From contig NZ_CP091510.1 in NCBI RefSeq assembly GCF_022870905.1, forward strand, positions 1,736,001 to 1,800,000: a stretch of DNA of 64,000 nt, in the 5' to 3' direction. Source of the DNA: Neisseria arctica (lineage in GTDB: Bacteria > Pseudomonadota > Gammaproteobacteria > Burkholderiales > Neisseriaceae). Both the position numbers and the translations under genes were made by a program. Positions 55,198 through 64,000 of the stretch are shown here, in pieces. The notes beneath the pieces were generated by a model. It was not told where the DNA came from. It saw only the letters and a list, made by a program, of their open reading frames with translations, and did no database searches. How positions within the stretch are numbered: the first letter of the stretch is position 1; every line of letters begins with the position of its first letter.

Positions 55198-55974
55198 TTA
55201 AAATCCGTTTTCCATCATAATCTGACCCGGCACTCGGTTACGGTGCATGGAAAAACCCAAATCAAGCAGCGCCTGAAAAGTATCTTTAACCATCTCCGGA
55301 TTACCGCAAATCATAAAACGGCTCTCGGCTTGTGTAAAAGTAAAGCCCAACACTTTCTCCAATCCACCGTTTTTCAACCATTCCGGCAACCTCTTCCCAT
55401 GCAGCATTCCGCCCTCTTCCCGGGTAGTAAGCGATACAAAAAACAGCTTGTGGAAATAGTCTTCAATCAACGGATGCGATTTCAATTCAGCAATACGTTC
55501 GTTAAAAATCAACTCGTCAGCATAAGATACTGAATGAACCAATACCAAACGTTCGAAACGCTGCCAAATTTCCGGTTGTTCCAAAATCGATAAAAACGGT
55601 GCAATGCCCGAACCGGTACATAACATAATCAGCTCGCGGCCATCGGAAAAACGCTCGGGCAATAAAAAACCCGTCGCGTTTTTATCCAACAATACCGTAT
55701 CGCCAGCCTGCATTTGTGCCAACTTCGCACTCATCGGCCCGCCTTCGATTAAAACAGCGAAATATTCCAATGTATCGGCATATTCAGCGGAAACCACAGA
55801 GTATGCACGCCAAATAAAGCCCTCTCCATCTCTAAAGCCCAAACGCGAAAACTGGCCCGCCGAAAAACGGTAGGTATCGGGGCGCGTAATGGCAAAAGTA
55901 ATCAGCTTGGATGTATGCTGCTTGACCCATAAAACGGTTTCTTCGGTATATTTGGCTTCCGGCGGCGCGGCCAT
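55198..55974 (-). CDS. fpr: Ferredoxin/flavodoxin--NADP+ reductase
   Basis: A 258-residue FAD enzyme exchanging electrons between NADPH and ferredoxin or flavodoxin, important for iron-sulfur supply and oxidative stress. The FAD-binding motif is RAYSVVSA near 55-62, the NADP phosphate loop CTGSGIAPFLS near 118-128, and the C-terminal MENGF end typical of bacterial class Fpr. Length is normal. It is a single gene. Confidence 0.95.
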   Translation of the reverse strand: MAAPPEAKYTEETVLWVKQHTSKLITFAITRPDTYRFSAGQFSRLGFRDGEGFIWRAYSVVSAEYADTLEYFAVLIEGGPMSAKLAQMQAGDTVLLDKNATGFLLPERFSDGRELIMLCTGSGIAPFLSILEQPEIWQRFERLVLVHSVSYADELIFNERIAELKSHPLIEDYFHKLFFVSLTTREEGGMLHGKRLPEWLKNGGLEKVLGFTFTQAESRFMICGNPEMVKDTFQALLDLGFSMHRNRVPGQIMMENGF

Positions 55975-56030
55975 AAAAGCTCCTTACTGCATAAGTTTTT
56001 TAGACGGCTTAAATTATACCGAAATCAGAT

Positions 56031-56076
56031 AAGGCCGTCTGAAACATCAACCTTAAATTGATTTTCAGACGGCCTT
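56031..56076 (-). terminator. DUS-pair terminator of the DnaJ-domain gene
   Basis: A 14-bp perfect stem (56031-56044 with 56063-56076, 18-nt loop), 28 bp past the stop at 56104. Confidence 0.8.
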
Positions 56077-56103
56077 TTAAAGAAAAAGTACAAGATTATG
56101 ACG

Positions 56104-56529
56104 CTATCGCTGCCGTACCGGTATATTATCTTGCGGCACAACAGGTGCTTCTTGACGTTGCAATGCAGCATAATATGCCAATCCAAAAATCAGCATAGTC
56201 AAAACGGCCAACCAAGCTGCCAACGTAGCATAAGGCAACGGCTCTTGCACTTTGCGAAAACCGCCCGGCATCGGGCTGGAAATCTTGCCATCTTGCGAAG
56301 CAAGGATTTGCTCTTCAATCCAGCGGTCATGTGCACGGCGGCTATCAGGATTGGAAAGCACCTGATAAGAGCGGTTGACCAAACTCATGATACGGTGTGC
56401 ATCGGGGTGGGAATTTTGATCTGGGTGATATTGTTTGCACAACACACGATATGCGCTACGAATCGCTTCAGGCGAAGCGTCCCGCGCTACTTTCAAATTA
56501 TCGTAATGGGTGTGCAGGCGTTTGGCCAT
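56104..56529 (-). CDS. Membrane-anchored DnaJ-domain protein
   Basis: A 141-residue protein with an N-terminal J domain (about 7-70) that would stimulate an Hsp70 (DnaK) ATPase. The invariant HPD is at 35-37 (CKQYHPDQN). There are no Gly/Phe or zinc-finger regions. A single membrane helix lies at about 101-123 and a short tail follows, so the J domain faces the cytoplasm near the membrane. The client is unknown. It is divergent from rep. Confidence 0.88.
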   Translation of the reverse strand: MAKRLHTHYDNLKVARDASPEAIRSAYRVLCKQYHPDQNSHPDAHRIMSLVNRSYQVLSNPDSRRAHDRWIEEQILASQDGKISSPMPGGFRKVQEPLPYATLAAWLAVLTMLIFGLAYYAALQRQEAPVVPQDNIPVRQR

Positions 56530-56655
56530 ATGGGAAAATTATTCAAATAAACATCTGATTATACAATTCAAACAAGAATAAATCACCTTCTTCGGTACAA
56601 CCTGCCCGCTTCGTCAATTTTATAGTATTACCCGAAAAGCCGGTTCTCCCAATGC

Positions 56656-56661
56656 TATAAT
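56656..56661 (+). promoter_or_regulatory. Likely -10 element of rep
   Basis: A perfect TATAAT 53 bp before the rep ATG, after an ATGC extended region. No good -35. A reverse uptake sequence (56675-56686) lies in the leader. Confidence 0.4.
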
Positions 56662-56714
56662 CACCTACTTATTTTTCAGACGGCCTATATTTGATTCGGC
56701 CATATTTTTATCTA

Positions 56715-58727
56715 ATGAAACTCAATCCACAGCAACAACAAGCCATTCATTATCTTGGCGGCCCGCTTTTCGTTTTAGCGGGTGCAGGCAGCGGTAAAAC
56801 GCGGGTGATTACCGAAAAAATCGCTTATATGATTACCCGTGCGGGTTACGCACCGCATAGTATCGCCGCGATTACATTTACCAATAAAGCCGCAAAAGAA
56901 ATGCAAGAGCGCATCGGCGGTATGCTCAGTAAAAAGCAGACGCGCGGTTTAACCGTCTGCACTTTCCATTCATTAGGCATGAAAATGCTGCGTGAAGAAG
57001 CCCCCAATATCGGTTACAAAAAAAACTTCTCTATTTTAGATGCGGCGGATACGTCCAAAATTATCAACGAAATGCTCGGCAGCAGCGGACGAGACGCGGT
57101 CTTCAAAGCACAGCAGCGGATTTCTTTATGGAAAAATGATTTAAAAACGCCCGAACAAGCGCTTCAGACGGCTTCCAACGAATGGGAAAAACAAATGGCC
57201 GCACTGTATGCCAGTTATCAAGCTACACTGGAGAGCTATCAGGCCGTTGATTTCGATGATTTAATCCGTCTGCCTACCGTATTGCTGCAACAAAATAGCG
57301 AAATCAGGCTGAAATGGCAGCGGCGCCTGCGTTATTTATTGGTAGACGAGTACCAAGATACCAATACCTGCCAGTACGCCCTAATGAAATTGCTCACGGG
57401 AGCAGAAGGCTTGTTTACCGTAGTGGGCGACGACGACCAATCTATTTATGCCTGGCGCGGCGCTAATATGGAAAACCTCCGCAGCCTACAAACCGACTAC
57501 CCACAGCTCAAAATCATCAAGCTTGAGCAAAATTACCGCTCTACCGCCCGTATTTTGAAAGTGGCCAACCAAGTTATCCAAAACAATCCCAAGCTGTTTC
57601 CCAAGACACTGTGGTCCCAATTCGGAATGGGCGAACAAATCAAAGTTGTTGCCTGCCAACACGAACAACACGAAGCAGAATGGGTAGTCAGTCAGATTGC
57701 CAAGCAAAAAATCGTGGGCGAAGGCAAAATAAACTATGCCGATTTTGCCATTCTCTACCGCGGTAACCACCAATCGCGTGTTTTTGAAGAGGCCTTGCGT
57801 GCCGCCCGTATTCCTTATCAACTTTCAGGTGGCCAAAGTTTTTTTGATAAAGCCGAAATCAAAGACATACTTGCCTATATCCGCCTTATTGCCAATCCGG
57901 ATGACGACCCCGCCTTCTTGCGTGCGGCTACCACACCCAGACGCGGTATCGGCGACACAACCTTAGGTCGTCTGAACGCCTATGCCCATAGCCACGGCGG
58001 CAGTCTCTACCAAGCCGCGTTAAATAAAGACGCCCTAGCCGAACTCAACAACAAAAACCGTGAGGCAGTAGAGCAGTTTATGCAAATGATGGAAAGCTAC
58101 CGCAGCCGCGCCGAAAACACGGATGCAGGCACACTGATACAAAACCTGCTTGACGAAATCGGCTACGAAGCCCACCTTCTCAATGGCGAAGAAGGCAAAG
58201 CCGGCGAAATCAAATGGCGTAATGTGCAAGATCTGAGTACGTGGCTTGCACGCAAGGGTGAAGAAGACGGCAAAAACATCATCGAAATCGCACAAACCAT
58301 CGCCTTAATGACTCTGCTTGAAGGACGCGACGAAGAAGAAATCGACGCCGTAAAAATGTCGACCCTGCATGCCTCAAAAGGCTTGGAATATCCGTTTGTA
58401 TTCTTGGTCGGCTGTGAAGAGGGATTATTTCCGCACGGAGACAGCATCGAAGAAGGCAATATCGAAGAAGAACGGCGTCTGATGTATGTCGGCATTACGC
58501 GCGCCAAACGCCAACTCACCCTTACCCATTGTATCAAGCGCAAAAAACAAGGTACCTGGCAATTTCCCGAACCCAGCCGCTTTATCGAAGAAATGCCCCA
58601 AGAAGACTTAAAAATCCTAGGTCGGAAAGGCGGGGAGCCGATTGTCAGCAAGGCTGAGGGCCGTAGCCATTTAGCGGGGCTCAGCGCGATGCTGGCAGGT
58701 AAAAGCAAAAACAATACCAACCTTTGA
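56715..58727 (+). CDS. rep: ATP-dependent DNA helicase Rep
   Basis: A 670-residue superfamily 1A 3'-5' helicase that clears proteins ahead of replication forks. Motif I is AGAGSGKT (22-29). The others are TFTNKAA (Ia), LVDEYQDTN (II), VGDDDQSIYAWRGAN (III), LEQNYRST (IV), MSTLHASKGLEYPFVFLVG (V) and RRLMYVGITRAK (VI). Its length and lack of a long C-terminal tail favour Rep over UvrD or PcrA. The ATG at 56715 begins the standard MKLNPQQQQAI; eight upstream codons are dropped. An AGGTCGTCTGAA variant uptake sequence lies inside at 57965-57976. Confidence 0.93.
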   Translation: MKLNPQQQQAIHYLGGPLFVLAGAGSGKTRVITEKIAYMITRAGYAPHSIAAITFTNKAAKEMQERIGGMLSKKQTRGLTVCTFHSLGMKMLREEAPNIGYKKNFSILDAADTSKIINEMLGSSGRDAVFKAQQRISLWKNDLKTPEQALQTASNEWEKQMAALYASYQATLESYQAVDFDDLIRLPTVLLQQNSEIRLKWQRRLRYLLVDEYQDTNTCQYALMKLLTGAEGLFTVVGDDDQSIYAWRGANMENLRSLQTDYPQLKIIKLEQNYRSTARILKVANQVIQNNPKLFPKTLWSQFGMGEQIKVVACQHEQHEAEWVVSQIAKQKIVGEGKINYADFAILYRGNHQSRVFEEALRAARIPYQLSGGQSFFDKAEIKDILAYIRLIANPDDDPAFLRAATTPRRGIGDTTLGRLNAYAHSHGGSLYQAALNKDALAELNNKNREAVEQFMQMMESYRSRAENTDAGTLIQNLLDEIGYEAHLLNGEEGKAGEIKWRNVQDLSTWLARKGEEDGKNIIEIAQTIALMTLLEGRDEEEIDAVKMSTLHASKGLEYPFVFLVGCEEGLFPHGDSIEEGNIEEERRLMYVGITRAKRQLTLTHCIKRKKQGTWQFPEPSRFIEEMPQEDLKILGRKGGEPIVSKAEGRSHLAGLSAMLAGKSKNNTNL

Positions 58728-58770
58728 ACCCATAACCATAAATAGATTTCAAACGGAACTATAATGAAAC

Positions 58771-58805
58771 ACAGGCCGTCTGAAAATTTTTCAGACGGCC
58801 TGTGC
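58771..58805 (+). terminator. DUS-pair terminator of rep
   Basis: A 17-bp perfect stem (58771-58787 with 58789-58805) around a single T, 43 bp past the rep stop. Confidence 0.85.
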
Positions 58806-58830
58806 TTTATCCGGTTAAATAAATGATTAA

Positions 58831-58857
58831 AAAGCACCTATTTGACAGGTGCTTTTC
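58831..58857 (-). terminator. Terminator of tkt
   Basis: A 10-bp perfect stem (58831-58840 with 58848-58857), 7-nt loop, followed on the minus strand by T-rich sequence, 64 bp past the tkt stop. With the rep terminator it makes two hairpins in tandem. Confidence 0.75.
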
Positions 58858-58920
58858 AGTTTACAACGTAAGGATAACCAAACTACCGTTTTACCGCGCT
58901 GTAAATACCATTATAGATCA

Positions 58921-60903
58921 TTACAAAACCGACTTCACTGCGGCAACTACATTATCCACGGTAAAGCCGAATTCCTTAAACAGCTCTTCAGCAGGTGCAG
59001 ATTCGCCGAAGCGGTCTAGACCGACTACCTTACCGTTTAAGCCGACATATTTGTACCATCCGTCGCTCACACCGGCCTCAACTGCCACGCGCGGCAAACC
59101 TTCGGGCAATACGGCAGCGCGGTAAGCGGCATCCTGTTTGTCAAATACGTTGGTAGACGGCATGGAAACCACATTAACCGCGATACCTTGTTCAGCCAAA
59201 GCCGTTTGGGCATTCAAGGCCAACTCGACTTCCGAACCGGTCGCAATAATGACAGCCTGCGCCTCACCTTTAGCAGCACTAATCACATAACCGCCACGCT
59301 TGATATCGGACAGCTGCTCTTGGCTTCGGGCGACAAAAGGCAGGTTTTGACGGCTGAAAATCAGGCAGCTCGGATGATCCGCTGCTTTGACTGCTTCCGA
59401 CCACGCTACCAAAGATTCGGCCGTATCACACGGGCGCCATACCGCCATATTCGGAATCAGGCGTAAGGTGGCGGTTTGCTCTACCGGTTGGTGCGTCGGG
59501 CCGTCTTCACCCAAGCCGATGGAGTCATGGGTGAACACAAAAATCGGGTTGATTTTCATCAGAGCGGCCATACGCAGCGCATTGCGGGCATATTCGCTAA
59601 ACATCAGGAAAGTCGCCCCAAAAGGTTTCACACCGCCGTGCAATGCCAAACCGTTCATAATCGCCGCCATACCAAATTCGCGCACACCGTAATGGATATA
59701 ATTGCCGCCGGTTTCGCGTGTGATCGCGGTGCTTTGCGACCAATCGGTCAAGTTGGAAGGGGTTAAGTCGGCAGAGCCGCCCACAAATTCGGGCAATACC
59801 TTGGCCAAAGCTTCGATACTGTTTTGGCTGGCTTTACGGGTAGCGATTTTTTCATGTTTTTCGCATACCTCGGCCAAAGCTTCGGCAACATGGGCGTCAA
59901 AGTTTTCAGGCAGACGGTGCTCCATACGGCGGACAAACTCAGCCGCTTCAGCAGGGAATTTTGCCTGATAATGGGCAAACAATTCGTTCCATTCGGCTTC
60001 AAGCTTCGCACCTTTAGCTTTGGCATCCCAGCCTGCATAAACATCTTGCGGCACTTCAAACGGAGCGTAGTTCCAACCCAGGTGTTTACGCGTAGCTTCT
60101 AATTCGTCCACACCCAAAGGTGCACCGTGGGTTTTGTGGCTGCCTTCTTTGGTAGCCGCACCTTTGCCGATAAGGGTTTTGCAGCAGATAATGGAAGGCT
60201 TTCCGGTTTCGGCACGCGCGGCTTCGATAGCGGCCTGCAAAGCATCGGTATCATGACCGTTGACATTCGGTACGACATGCCAGCCGTAGCTTTCGAAGCG
60301 TTGCGGGATATTCTCGGTAAACCAGCCGTCTACCTTACCGTCAATAGAGATATTGTTGTCGTCGTACAAAACAATCAACTTACCCAAACCGAGCGTACCG
60401 GCGAGCGAACAGGCCTCGTGCGATACGCCTTCCATTAGGCAGCCGTCGCCTAAGAATACATAGGTGTAATGATCGACAATATTCAGACCGTCTTTATTGA
60501 ATTCGGCAGCCAGTTTTTTCTCAGCCAAAGCCATACCTACGGCATTGGCAATGCCCTGCCCCAACGGGCCGGTAGTGGTTTCCACGCCGTCGGTATAACC
60601 GTATTCGGGATGGCCGGGAGTTTTGCTGTGCAGTTGGCGGAAGTTTTTCAGATCGTCAATCGAAACATTGTAGCCGGTAAGGTGCAGCAGACTGTATAAA
60701 ATCATTGAGGCGTGGCCGTTTGAAAGAACGAAACGGTCACGATTGTAAAATTTCGGATTAGCCGGATTATGATTTAAAAATTGCGTCCACAGCACTTCGG
60801 CCATTTCAGCCATGCCCATCGGCGCACCGGGGTGGCCGGAATTGGCTTTTTGAACTGCGTCTGCGGAAAGAAAACGGATGGCGTTTGCCAGTTGGGAAGC
60901 CAT
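58921..60903 (-). CDS. tkt: Transketolase
   Basis: A 660-residue thiamine-diphosphate enzyme of the pentose phosphate pathway. The start [32 protein letters not shown] is typical. The ThDP motif begins at GDGCLMEG and ends with an Asn (DDNNISIDG). The catalytic Glu lies in [34 protein letters not shown] region. The C-terminal domain is complete. It is a single gene, divergent from glcD. Confidence 0.97.
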   Translation of the reverse strand: MASQLANAIRFLSADAVQKANSGHPGAPMGMAEMAEVLWTQFLNHNPANPKFYNRDRFVLSNGHASMILYSLLHLTGYNVSIDDLKNFRQLHSKTPGHPEYGYTDGVETTTGPLGQGIANAVGMALAEKKLAAEFNKDGLNIVDHYTYVFLGDGCLMEGVSHEACSLAGTLGLGKLIVLYDDNNISIDGKVDGWFTENIPQRFESYGWHVVPNVNGHDTDALQAAIEAARAETGKPSIICCKTLIGKGAATKEGSHKTHGAPLGVDELEATRKHLGWNYAPFEVPQDVYAGWDAKAKGAKLEAEWNELFAHYQAKFPAEAAEFVRRMEHRLPENFDAHVAEALAEVCEKHEKIATRKASQNSIEALAKVLPEFVGGSADLTPSNLTDWSQSTAITRETGGNYIHYGVREFGMAAIMNGLALHGGVKPFGATFLMFSEYARNALRMAALMKINPIFVFTHDSIGLGEDGPTHQPVEQTATLRLIPNMAVWRPCDTAESLVAWSEAVKAADHPSCLIFSRQNLPFVARSQEQLSDIKRGGYVISAAKGEAQAVIIATGSEVELALNAQTALAEQGIAVNVVSMPSTNVFDKQDAAYRAAVLPEGLPRVAVEAGVSDGWYKYVGLNGKVVGLDRFGESAPAEELFKEFGFTVDNVVAAVKSVL

Positions 60904-61208
60904 TGGAATACCTTTGTCTGATTTTTAGGAAGGGTATGCGATTATCACCCGATTCGCAGGCGGTTTCAAGGCGAAGGGAGCGGCCTACACAAATAGAGGC
61001 TATCTTACCTGAGTACCGTAGGCCGTCTGAATATTCAGGCCGCACGGATATTATGTTAGGATTATTATTTTAGCGGATGGTTCGGCAACCTGACTCTGCA
61101 GATCTCCGCCGTATCCGATTATCCGCACGTTCGTATGACCTGCAGCCTAAAAATAATAACGATACTTTCCTGCCGTTGCCCAAACGGCACGGTAACAAAG
61201 GAATCTTT
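60904..61208. other. Intergenic region between divergent tkt and glcD
   Basis: 305 bp. It includes an uptake sequence at 61020-61031 whose TGAATATTCA tail makes a small palindrome with flanking GGCC. A GGAA ribosome-site-like stretch lies just before the glcD ATG. Open frames through this stretch lack protein-like similarity. Confidence 0.5.
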
Positions 61209-62693
61209 ATGGAACCCAGCCCGCGCACGCCCCTATCACCGCAACAGCGTGAAACCCTGCAAGCCGAATTACACCGCGAATGGCAAGGCATCCGCTTTCT
61301 CACCGAATTGGCCGAAATCACCCCTTACGAATGCGACGGCTTAGTAGCTTTCAGCCAACTGCCCTTAGGCGTGGTTTTGCCCGAAACCGAAGCCGAAGTA
61401 CAAACCGTTTTGAGAACTTGTATGCGTTTGGGCGTACCCGTCGTACCTCGTGGAGCCGGTACGGGCTTAACCGGCAGCGCCATGCCCACGCCCGATGGCA
61501 TCGTATTGGCTATGGCTAAATTCAACCGGATTTTAGAAATTAACCCTCAGGCGCGAACCGCTACGGTACAACCCGGGGTACGCAATTTGGCGATTTCCGA
61601 TGCCGCCGCCCCTCACCAACTGTATTACGCACCCGACCCATCCAGCCAACTGGCCTGCACCATAGGCGGCAATGTCGGTGAAAATTCAGGCGGTGTACAT
61701 TGTTTGAAATACGGCTTAACAGTAAACAACGTGCTGAAAGTGCGCGCCGTCACCATGGACGGCAGCATTATCGAACTGGGAGGCGCAGCTTACGACTCAC
61801 CCGGTTTGGATTTACTCTCGGTCTTCATCGGCAGCGAAGGTATGTTTGCCGTAGTAACCGAAGTGGTTGTGAAACTGGTTCCCAAGCCGCGTACGGCACA
61901 AGTGATTATGGCCAGCTTTGACGATATGGGTAAAGCAGGCGATGCCGTCGCTGCGGTAATTGCCGCCGGTATTATCCCTGCCGGACTCGAGATGATGGAC
62001 GGCCCGGCTACCCGCGCCATCGACAATTACCTCAACATCGGCTACGACACACGCGCCGAAGCTATTTTGCTTTGCGAATCAGACGGCACACCCGAAGAAG
62101 TAGCCGAAGAAATCGGCCGTATGATTGCAGTATTTGAGAAAAGCGGCGCCATCCGCATCCAAGTATCACGCAATGAAATCGAACGACTGGTTTTTTGGTC
62201 GGGTAGAAAAAACGCTTTCCCCGCCGCCGCCCAACTCGCTCCCGATTCCTACTGCATGGACGGTACCGTACCGCGCCGCCACATCAGCACACTGCTGCGC
62301 CACATCACCACGCTTGAAGAGAAATACGGCTTGAAATGTATTAACGTTTTCCATGCGGGCGACGGCAATATGCATCCGCTGATTCTTTTCGACAACCAGG
62401 CGGGAGAATGGCCTCGCGCCGAAGCCTTCGGTGCCGATATTTTGGAAGAATGCGTACGGCTGGGCGGCACAATCACCGGCGAACACGGCGTAGGCGTAGA
62501 AAAAATCAACGGCATGTGCGTCCAATTTTCAGAAGCCGAACGCGAAACCTTTTGGGGTGTGAAATTTGCATTCGACCCCGGCGGCCTGCTCAACGCCGAC
62601 AAAGCCATTCCCACTAAAAACCGCTGTGCCGAATACGGCAGAATGCATATTCCGCGCGGAACCATGAAGTTTCCCGAATTGGAACGCTTTTAA
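61209..62693 (+). CDS. glcD: FAD-linked oxidase, glycolate oxidase subunit GlcD type
   Basis: A 494-residue flavoprotein of the VAO family that oxidises a 2-hydroxy acid, probably glycolate or D-lactate. The FAD pyrophosphate motif PRGAGTGLTGSAMPTPDG is at 80-97. The second FAD region is TIGGNVGENSGGVHCLKYG. The C-terminal substrate domain has NVFHAGDGNMHPLILFD and TGEHGVGVEKI. The ATG at 61209 has an AAGGAA site and gives the family length; the frame to 61077 is not supported. glcE follows 950 bp downstream, supporting a glycolate oxidase complex, with a DUF817 gene in between. Confidence 0.9.
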   Translation: MEPSPRTPLSPQQRETLQAELHREWQGIRFLTELAEITPYECDGLVAFSQLPLGVVLPETEAEVQTVLRTCMRLGVPVVPRGAGTGLTGSAMPTPDGIVLAMAKFNRILEINPQARTATVQPGVRNLAISDAAAPHQLYYAPDPSSQLACTIGGNVGENSGGVHCLKYGLTVNNVLKVRAVTMDGSIIELGGAAYDSPGLDLLSVFIGSEGMFAVVTEVVVKLVPKPRTAQVIMASFDDMGKAGDAVAAVIAAGIIPAGLEMMDGPATRAIDNYLNIGYDTRAEAILLCESDGTPEEVAEEIGRMIAVFEKSGAIRIQVSRNEIERLVFWSGRKNAFPAAAQLAPDSYCMDGTVPRRHISTLLRHITTLEEKYGLKCINVFHAGDGNMHPLILFDNQAGEWPRAEAFGADILEECVRLGGTITGEHGVGVEKINGMCVQFSEAERETFWGVKFAFDPGGLLNADKAIPTKNRCAEYGRMHIPRGTMKFPELERF

Positions 62694-62709
62694 CCGCCCG
62701 ATATGCCAA

Positions 62710-62764
62710 TTTTCAGACGGCCTGCCAACCCGGGTATATAACCCGTATACGGGCCGTCTGAAAA
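62710..62764 (+). terminator. DUS-pair hairpin after glcD
   Basis: A 13-bp stem of opposed uptake sequences (62710-62722 with 62752-62764). The 29-nt centre contains further self-complementary CCCG/TATACGGG stretches. It lies 17 bp past glcD and 10 bp before the DUF817 gene, so it may uncouple them. Confidence 0.75.
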
Positions 62765-62773
62765 ATACGACCC

Positions 62774-63619
62774 ATGCTGAACCGATTAGACGATTGGCTG
62801 ACCCGACACCCGCTGAATCCTGCTTTACAGGGCTGGCGACGCTTTATAACAGAATTTTGGTTTTTCGGCCTGAAAGAAGCCAGAGCCTGTCTGTTTGCAG
62901 GTTTGTTTTTTATCGCCATGTTTGCCATTCCGCGCAATGGCTGGCTGGGCATACCCCGTTATGATTTGTTGCTGGTATTTGCTTTGGCAGTGCAGGCCGC
63001 TATGCTCAAATTCGGTTTGGAAAGCCGCGATGAATTGAAAGCCATCACGCTGTTTCATATCATCGGCTTTATGCTTGAAGTGTTTAAAACTTCAGGCGGC
63101 ATCCAATCATGGACTTACCCCGATTTTGCGTATACCAAATTGTGGGGAGTCCCTCTGTTTACCGGCTTTATGTATGCGGCCGTCGGCAGCTATATTATTC
63201 AGGCATGGCGGCTGTTTGATTTGAAAGTCAGAAGCCACCCGCCTTACTGGCTTGCTGCATTGGCGGCTGCCGCAATTTATATAAATTTCTTCAGCCACCA
63301 CTATATAAGCGATTACCGCTGGTATCTGGCCGCTTTTGTTTTGGGGCTGTATGCGCGTACAACGGTATATTTCACCCCTTACGACCGCGAAAGAAAAATG
63401 CCGCTGCTGTTGGCTTTCGTATTAATCGGATTTTTTATCTGGCTGGCAGAAAACATCAGTACATTTGCAGGTATTTGGCAATATCCCAACCAAAGCGGTG
63501 TATGGTCGCTCGTACACATCGGCAAATGGAGCTCGTGGGCCATGTTGGTCATCATGACTTTTACCATCGTGGCGAATTTAAAACACATCAAACATACGAT
63601 TGCGGTATCAAAAGATTAA
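62774..63619 (+). CDS. DUF817 family integral membrane protein
   Basis: A 281-residue membrane protein with about eight hydrophobic segments. It matches the DUF817 (YoaT-like) family by FWFFGLKEARACLFAGLFF (about 28-46), FHIIGFMLEVFKTSGGIQSWTYP (about 94-116), VPLFTGFMYAAVGSYI and HHYISDYRWYL. No function is established. It sits between glcD and glcE on the same strand and is flanked on both sides by uptake sequences. That suggests insertion into the glc cluster rather than a shared role; either is possible. Confidence 0.85.
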   Translation: MLNRLDDWLTRHPLNPALQGWRRFITEFWFFGLKEARACLFAGLFFIAMFAIPRNGWLGIPRYDLLLVFALAVQAAMLKFGLESRDELKAITLFHIIGFMLEVFKTSGGIQSWTYPDFAYTKLWGVPLFTGFMYAAVGSYIIQAWRLFDLKVRSHPPYWLAALAAAAIYINFFSHHYISDYRWYLAAFVLGLYARTTVYFTPYDRERKMPLLLAFVLIGFFIWLAENISTFAGIWQYPNQSGVWSLVHIGKWSSWAMLVIMTFTIVANLKHIKHTIAVSKD

Positions 63620-63642
63620 ATTGAAAAGGCCGTCTGAAAACT

Positions 63643-64000
63643 ATGGAACACATACTGACTACCCTACGCGGGCAAATCCTCGAAGCAACGCAAAACCATA
63701 CGCCGCTGATTATCCGCGGCGGCGGCAGCAAAGACTTTTACGGAGAGAGCCGCCGCCCCGATAATGCCCAAATACTTGATACACGCGCCTACAGCGGCAT
63801 TACCGCCTATGATCCGGAAGAGCTGGTGGTTTCCGCACGCGCCGGTACTCCGCTGGCGGAAATCGAAGCCGCTTTAGCCGAGCGCAACCAAATCCTGCCG
63901 TTCGAACCACCCTATTTCGGCGAAGGCGCAACATTGGGAGGGGCTGTCGCCGCCGGATTGGCCGGCCCCCGCAGAACCCATGCCGGAGCCATCAAAGATT
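63643..64000 (+). CDS. glcE: Glycolate oxidase FAD-binding subunit GlcE (partial, cut by window end)
   Basis: The frame starts at the ATG at 63643 and runs open to the right edge, giving 119 residues. The sequence LIIRGGGSKDFYG (about 22-34), then ILDTRAYSGITAYDPEELVVSARAGTPLAEI and EPPYFGEGATLGGAVAAGLAGPRR, is the PCMH-type FAD domain of GlcE. The protein should be about 350 residues, and an iron-sulfur subunit (GlcF) would be expected next. A single uptake sequence lies at 63627-63638, just before the start. Confidence 0.92.
   Translation, partial: MEHILTTLRGQILEATQNHTPLIIRGGGSKDFYGESRRPDNAQILDTRAYSGITAYDPEELVVSARAGTPLAEIEAALAERNQILPFEPPYFGEGATLGGAVAAGLAGPRRTHAGAIKD

Overview
The window is a chromosomal stretch from a Neisseria species or close relative (Neisseriaceae). 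The main evidence is dozens of copies of the neisserial DNA uptake sequence core GCCGTCTGAA. Most are in the AGGCCGTCTGAA dialect, a few in the ATGCCGTCTGAA dialect, and many form inverted pairs that act as terminators after genes. The gene content fits: PilB-type MsrAB, a fused PabB-PabC, lolB-ispE-tRNA-prs-rplY, dapA-bamC, and a Zur-type repressor next to a COG0523 GTPase. The AG dialect points to a commensal or animal-associated Neisseria rather than N. meningitidis or N. gonorrhoeae; this is inference. No prophage, CRISPR array, complete insertion sequence or rRNA operon was seen.

Layout. 1-1336: fluoride channel (crcB) and tatD. 1467-2951 (minus): Na+/alanine symporter. 3450-7011: ubiquinone hydroxylases around an ElaA acetyltransferase, then queH. 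7187-15017 (minus): hflX, psd, yegP, zng1-zur, ispH-lspA, glnQ, rsmA. 15312-20911: dusA (plus), gdhA (minus), thyA (plus) and an oppA-like lipoprotein gene broken by a one-base frameshift. 21070-22869 (minus): pabBC. 23264-30199 (plus): ppk2, cstA-ybdD, msrAB, tyrB. 30281-31663 (minus): xanthine/uracil permease. 31917-39001 (plus): dapA-bamC, a small membrane gene with rdgB, hemW, ridA, apaH and a nitronate monooxygenase-like gene. 39357-44117 (minus): a complete three-gene type I secretion operon without a substrate gene. 44741-50235 (minus): rplY, prs, two tRNA-Gln, ispE-lolB and a TPR protein. 50529-51987 (plus): nudL, mutM. 52052-56529 (minus): hpnC-like, a second nitronate monooxygenase-like gene, a small Kazal-like secreted protein, fpr and a DnaJ-domain membrane protein. 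56715-58727: rep helicase. 58921-60903 (minus): tkt. 61209-64000: glcD, a DUF817 membrane gene and glcE, which runs off the end.

Most of the window is housekeeping metabolism, lipid and envelope biogenesis, DNA repair, and tRNA/rRNA modification. The items most worth a second look are the oppA frameshift, an 89-bp MITE-like inverted repeat in front of ppk2, a structured leader in front of cstA, DUS-encoded C-terminal Lys-Ala-Val tails on four unrelated enzymes, the orphan type I secretion operon, a degenerate Kazal-like mini-protein, and the DUF817 gene lodged inside the glycolate oxidase cluster between uptake sequences. I did not find a clearly new multi-gene system.
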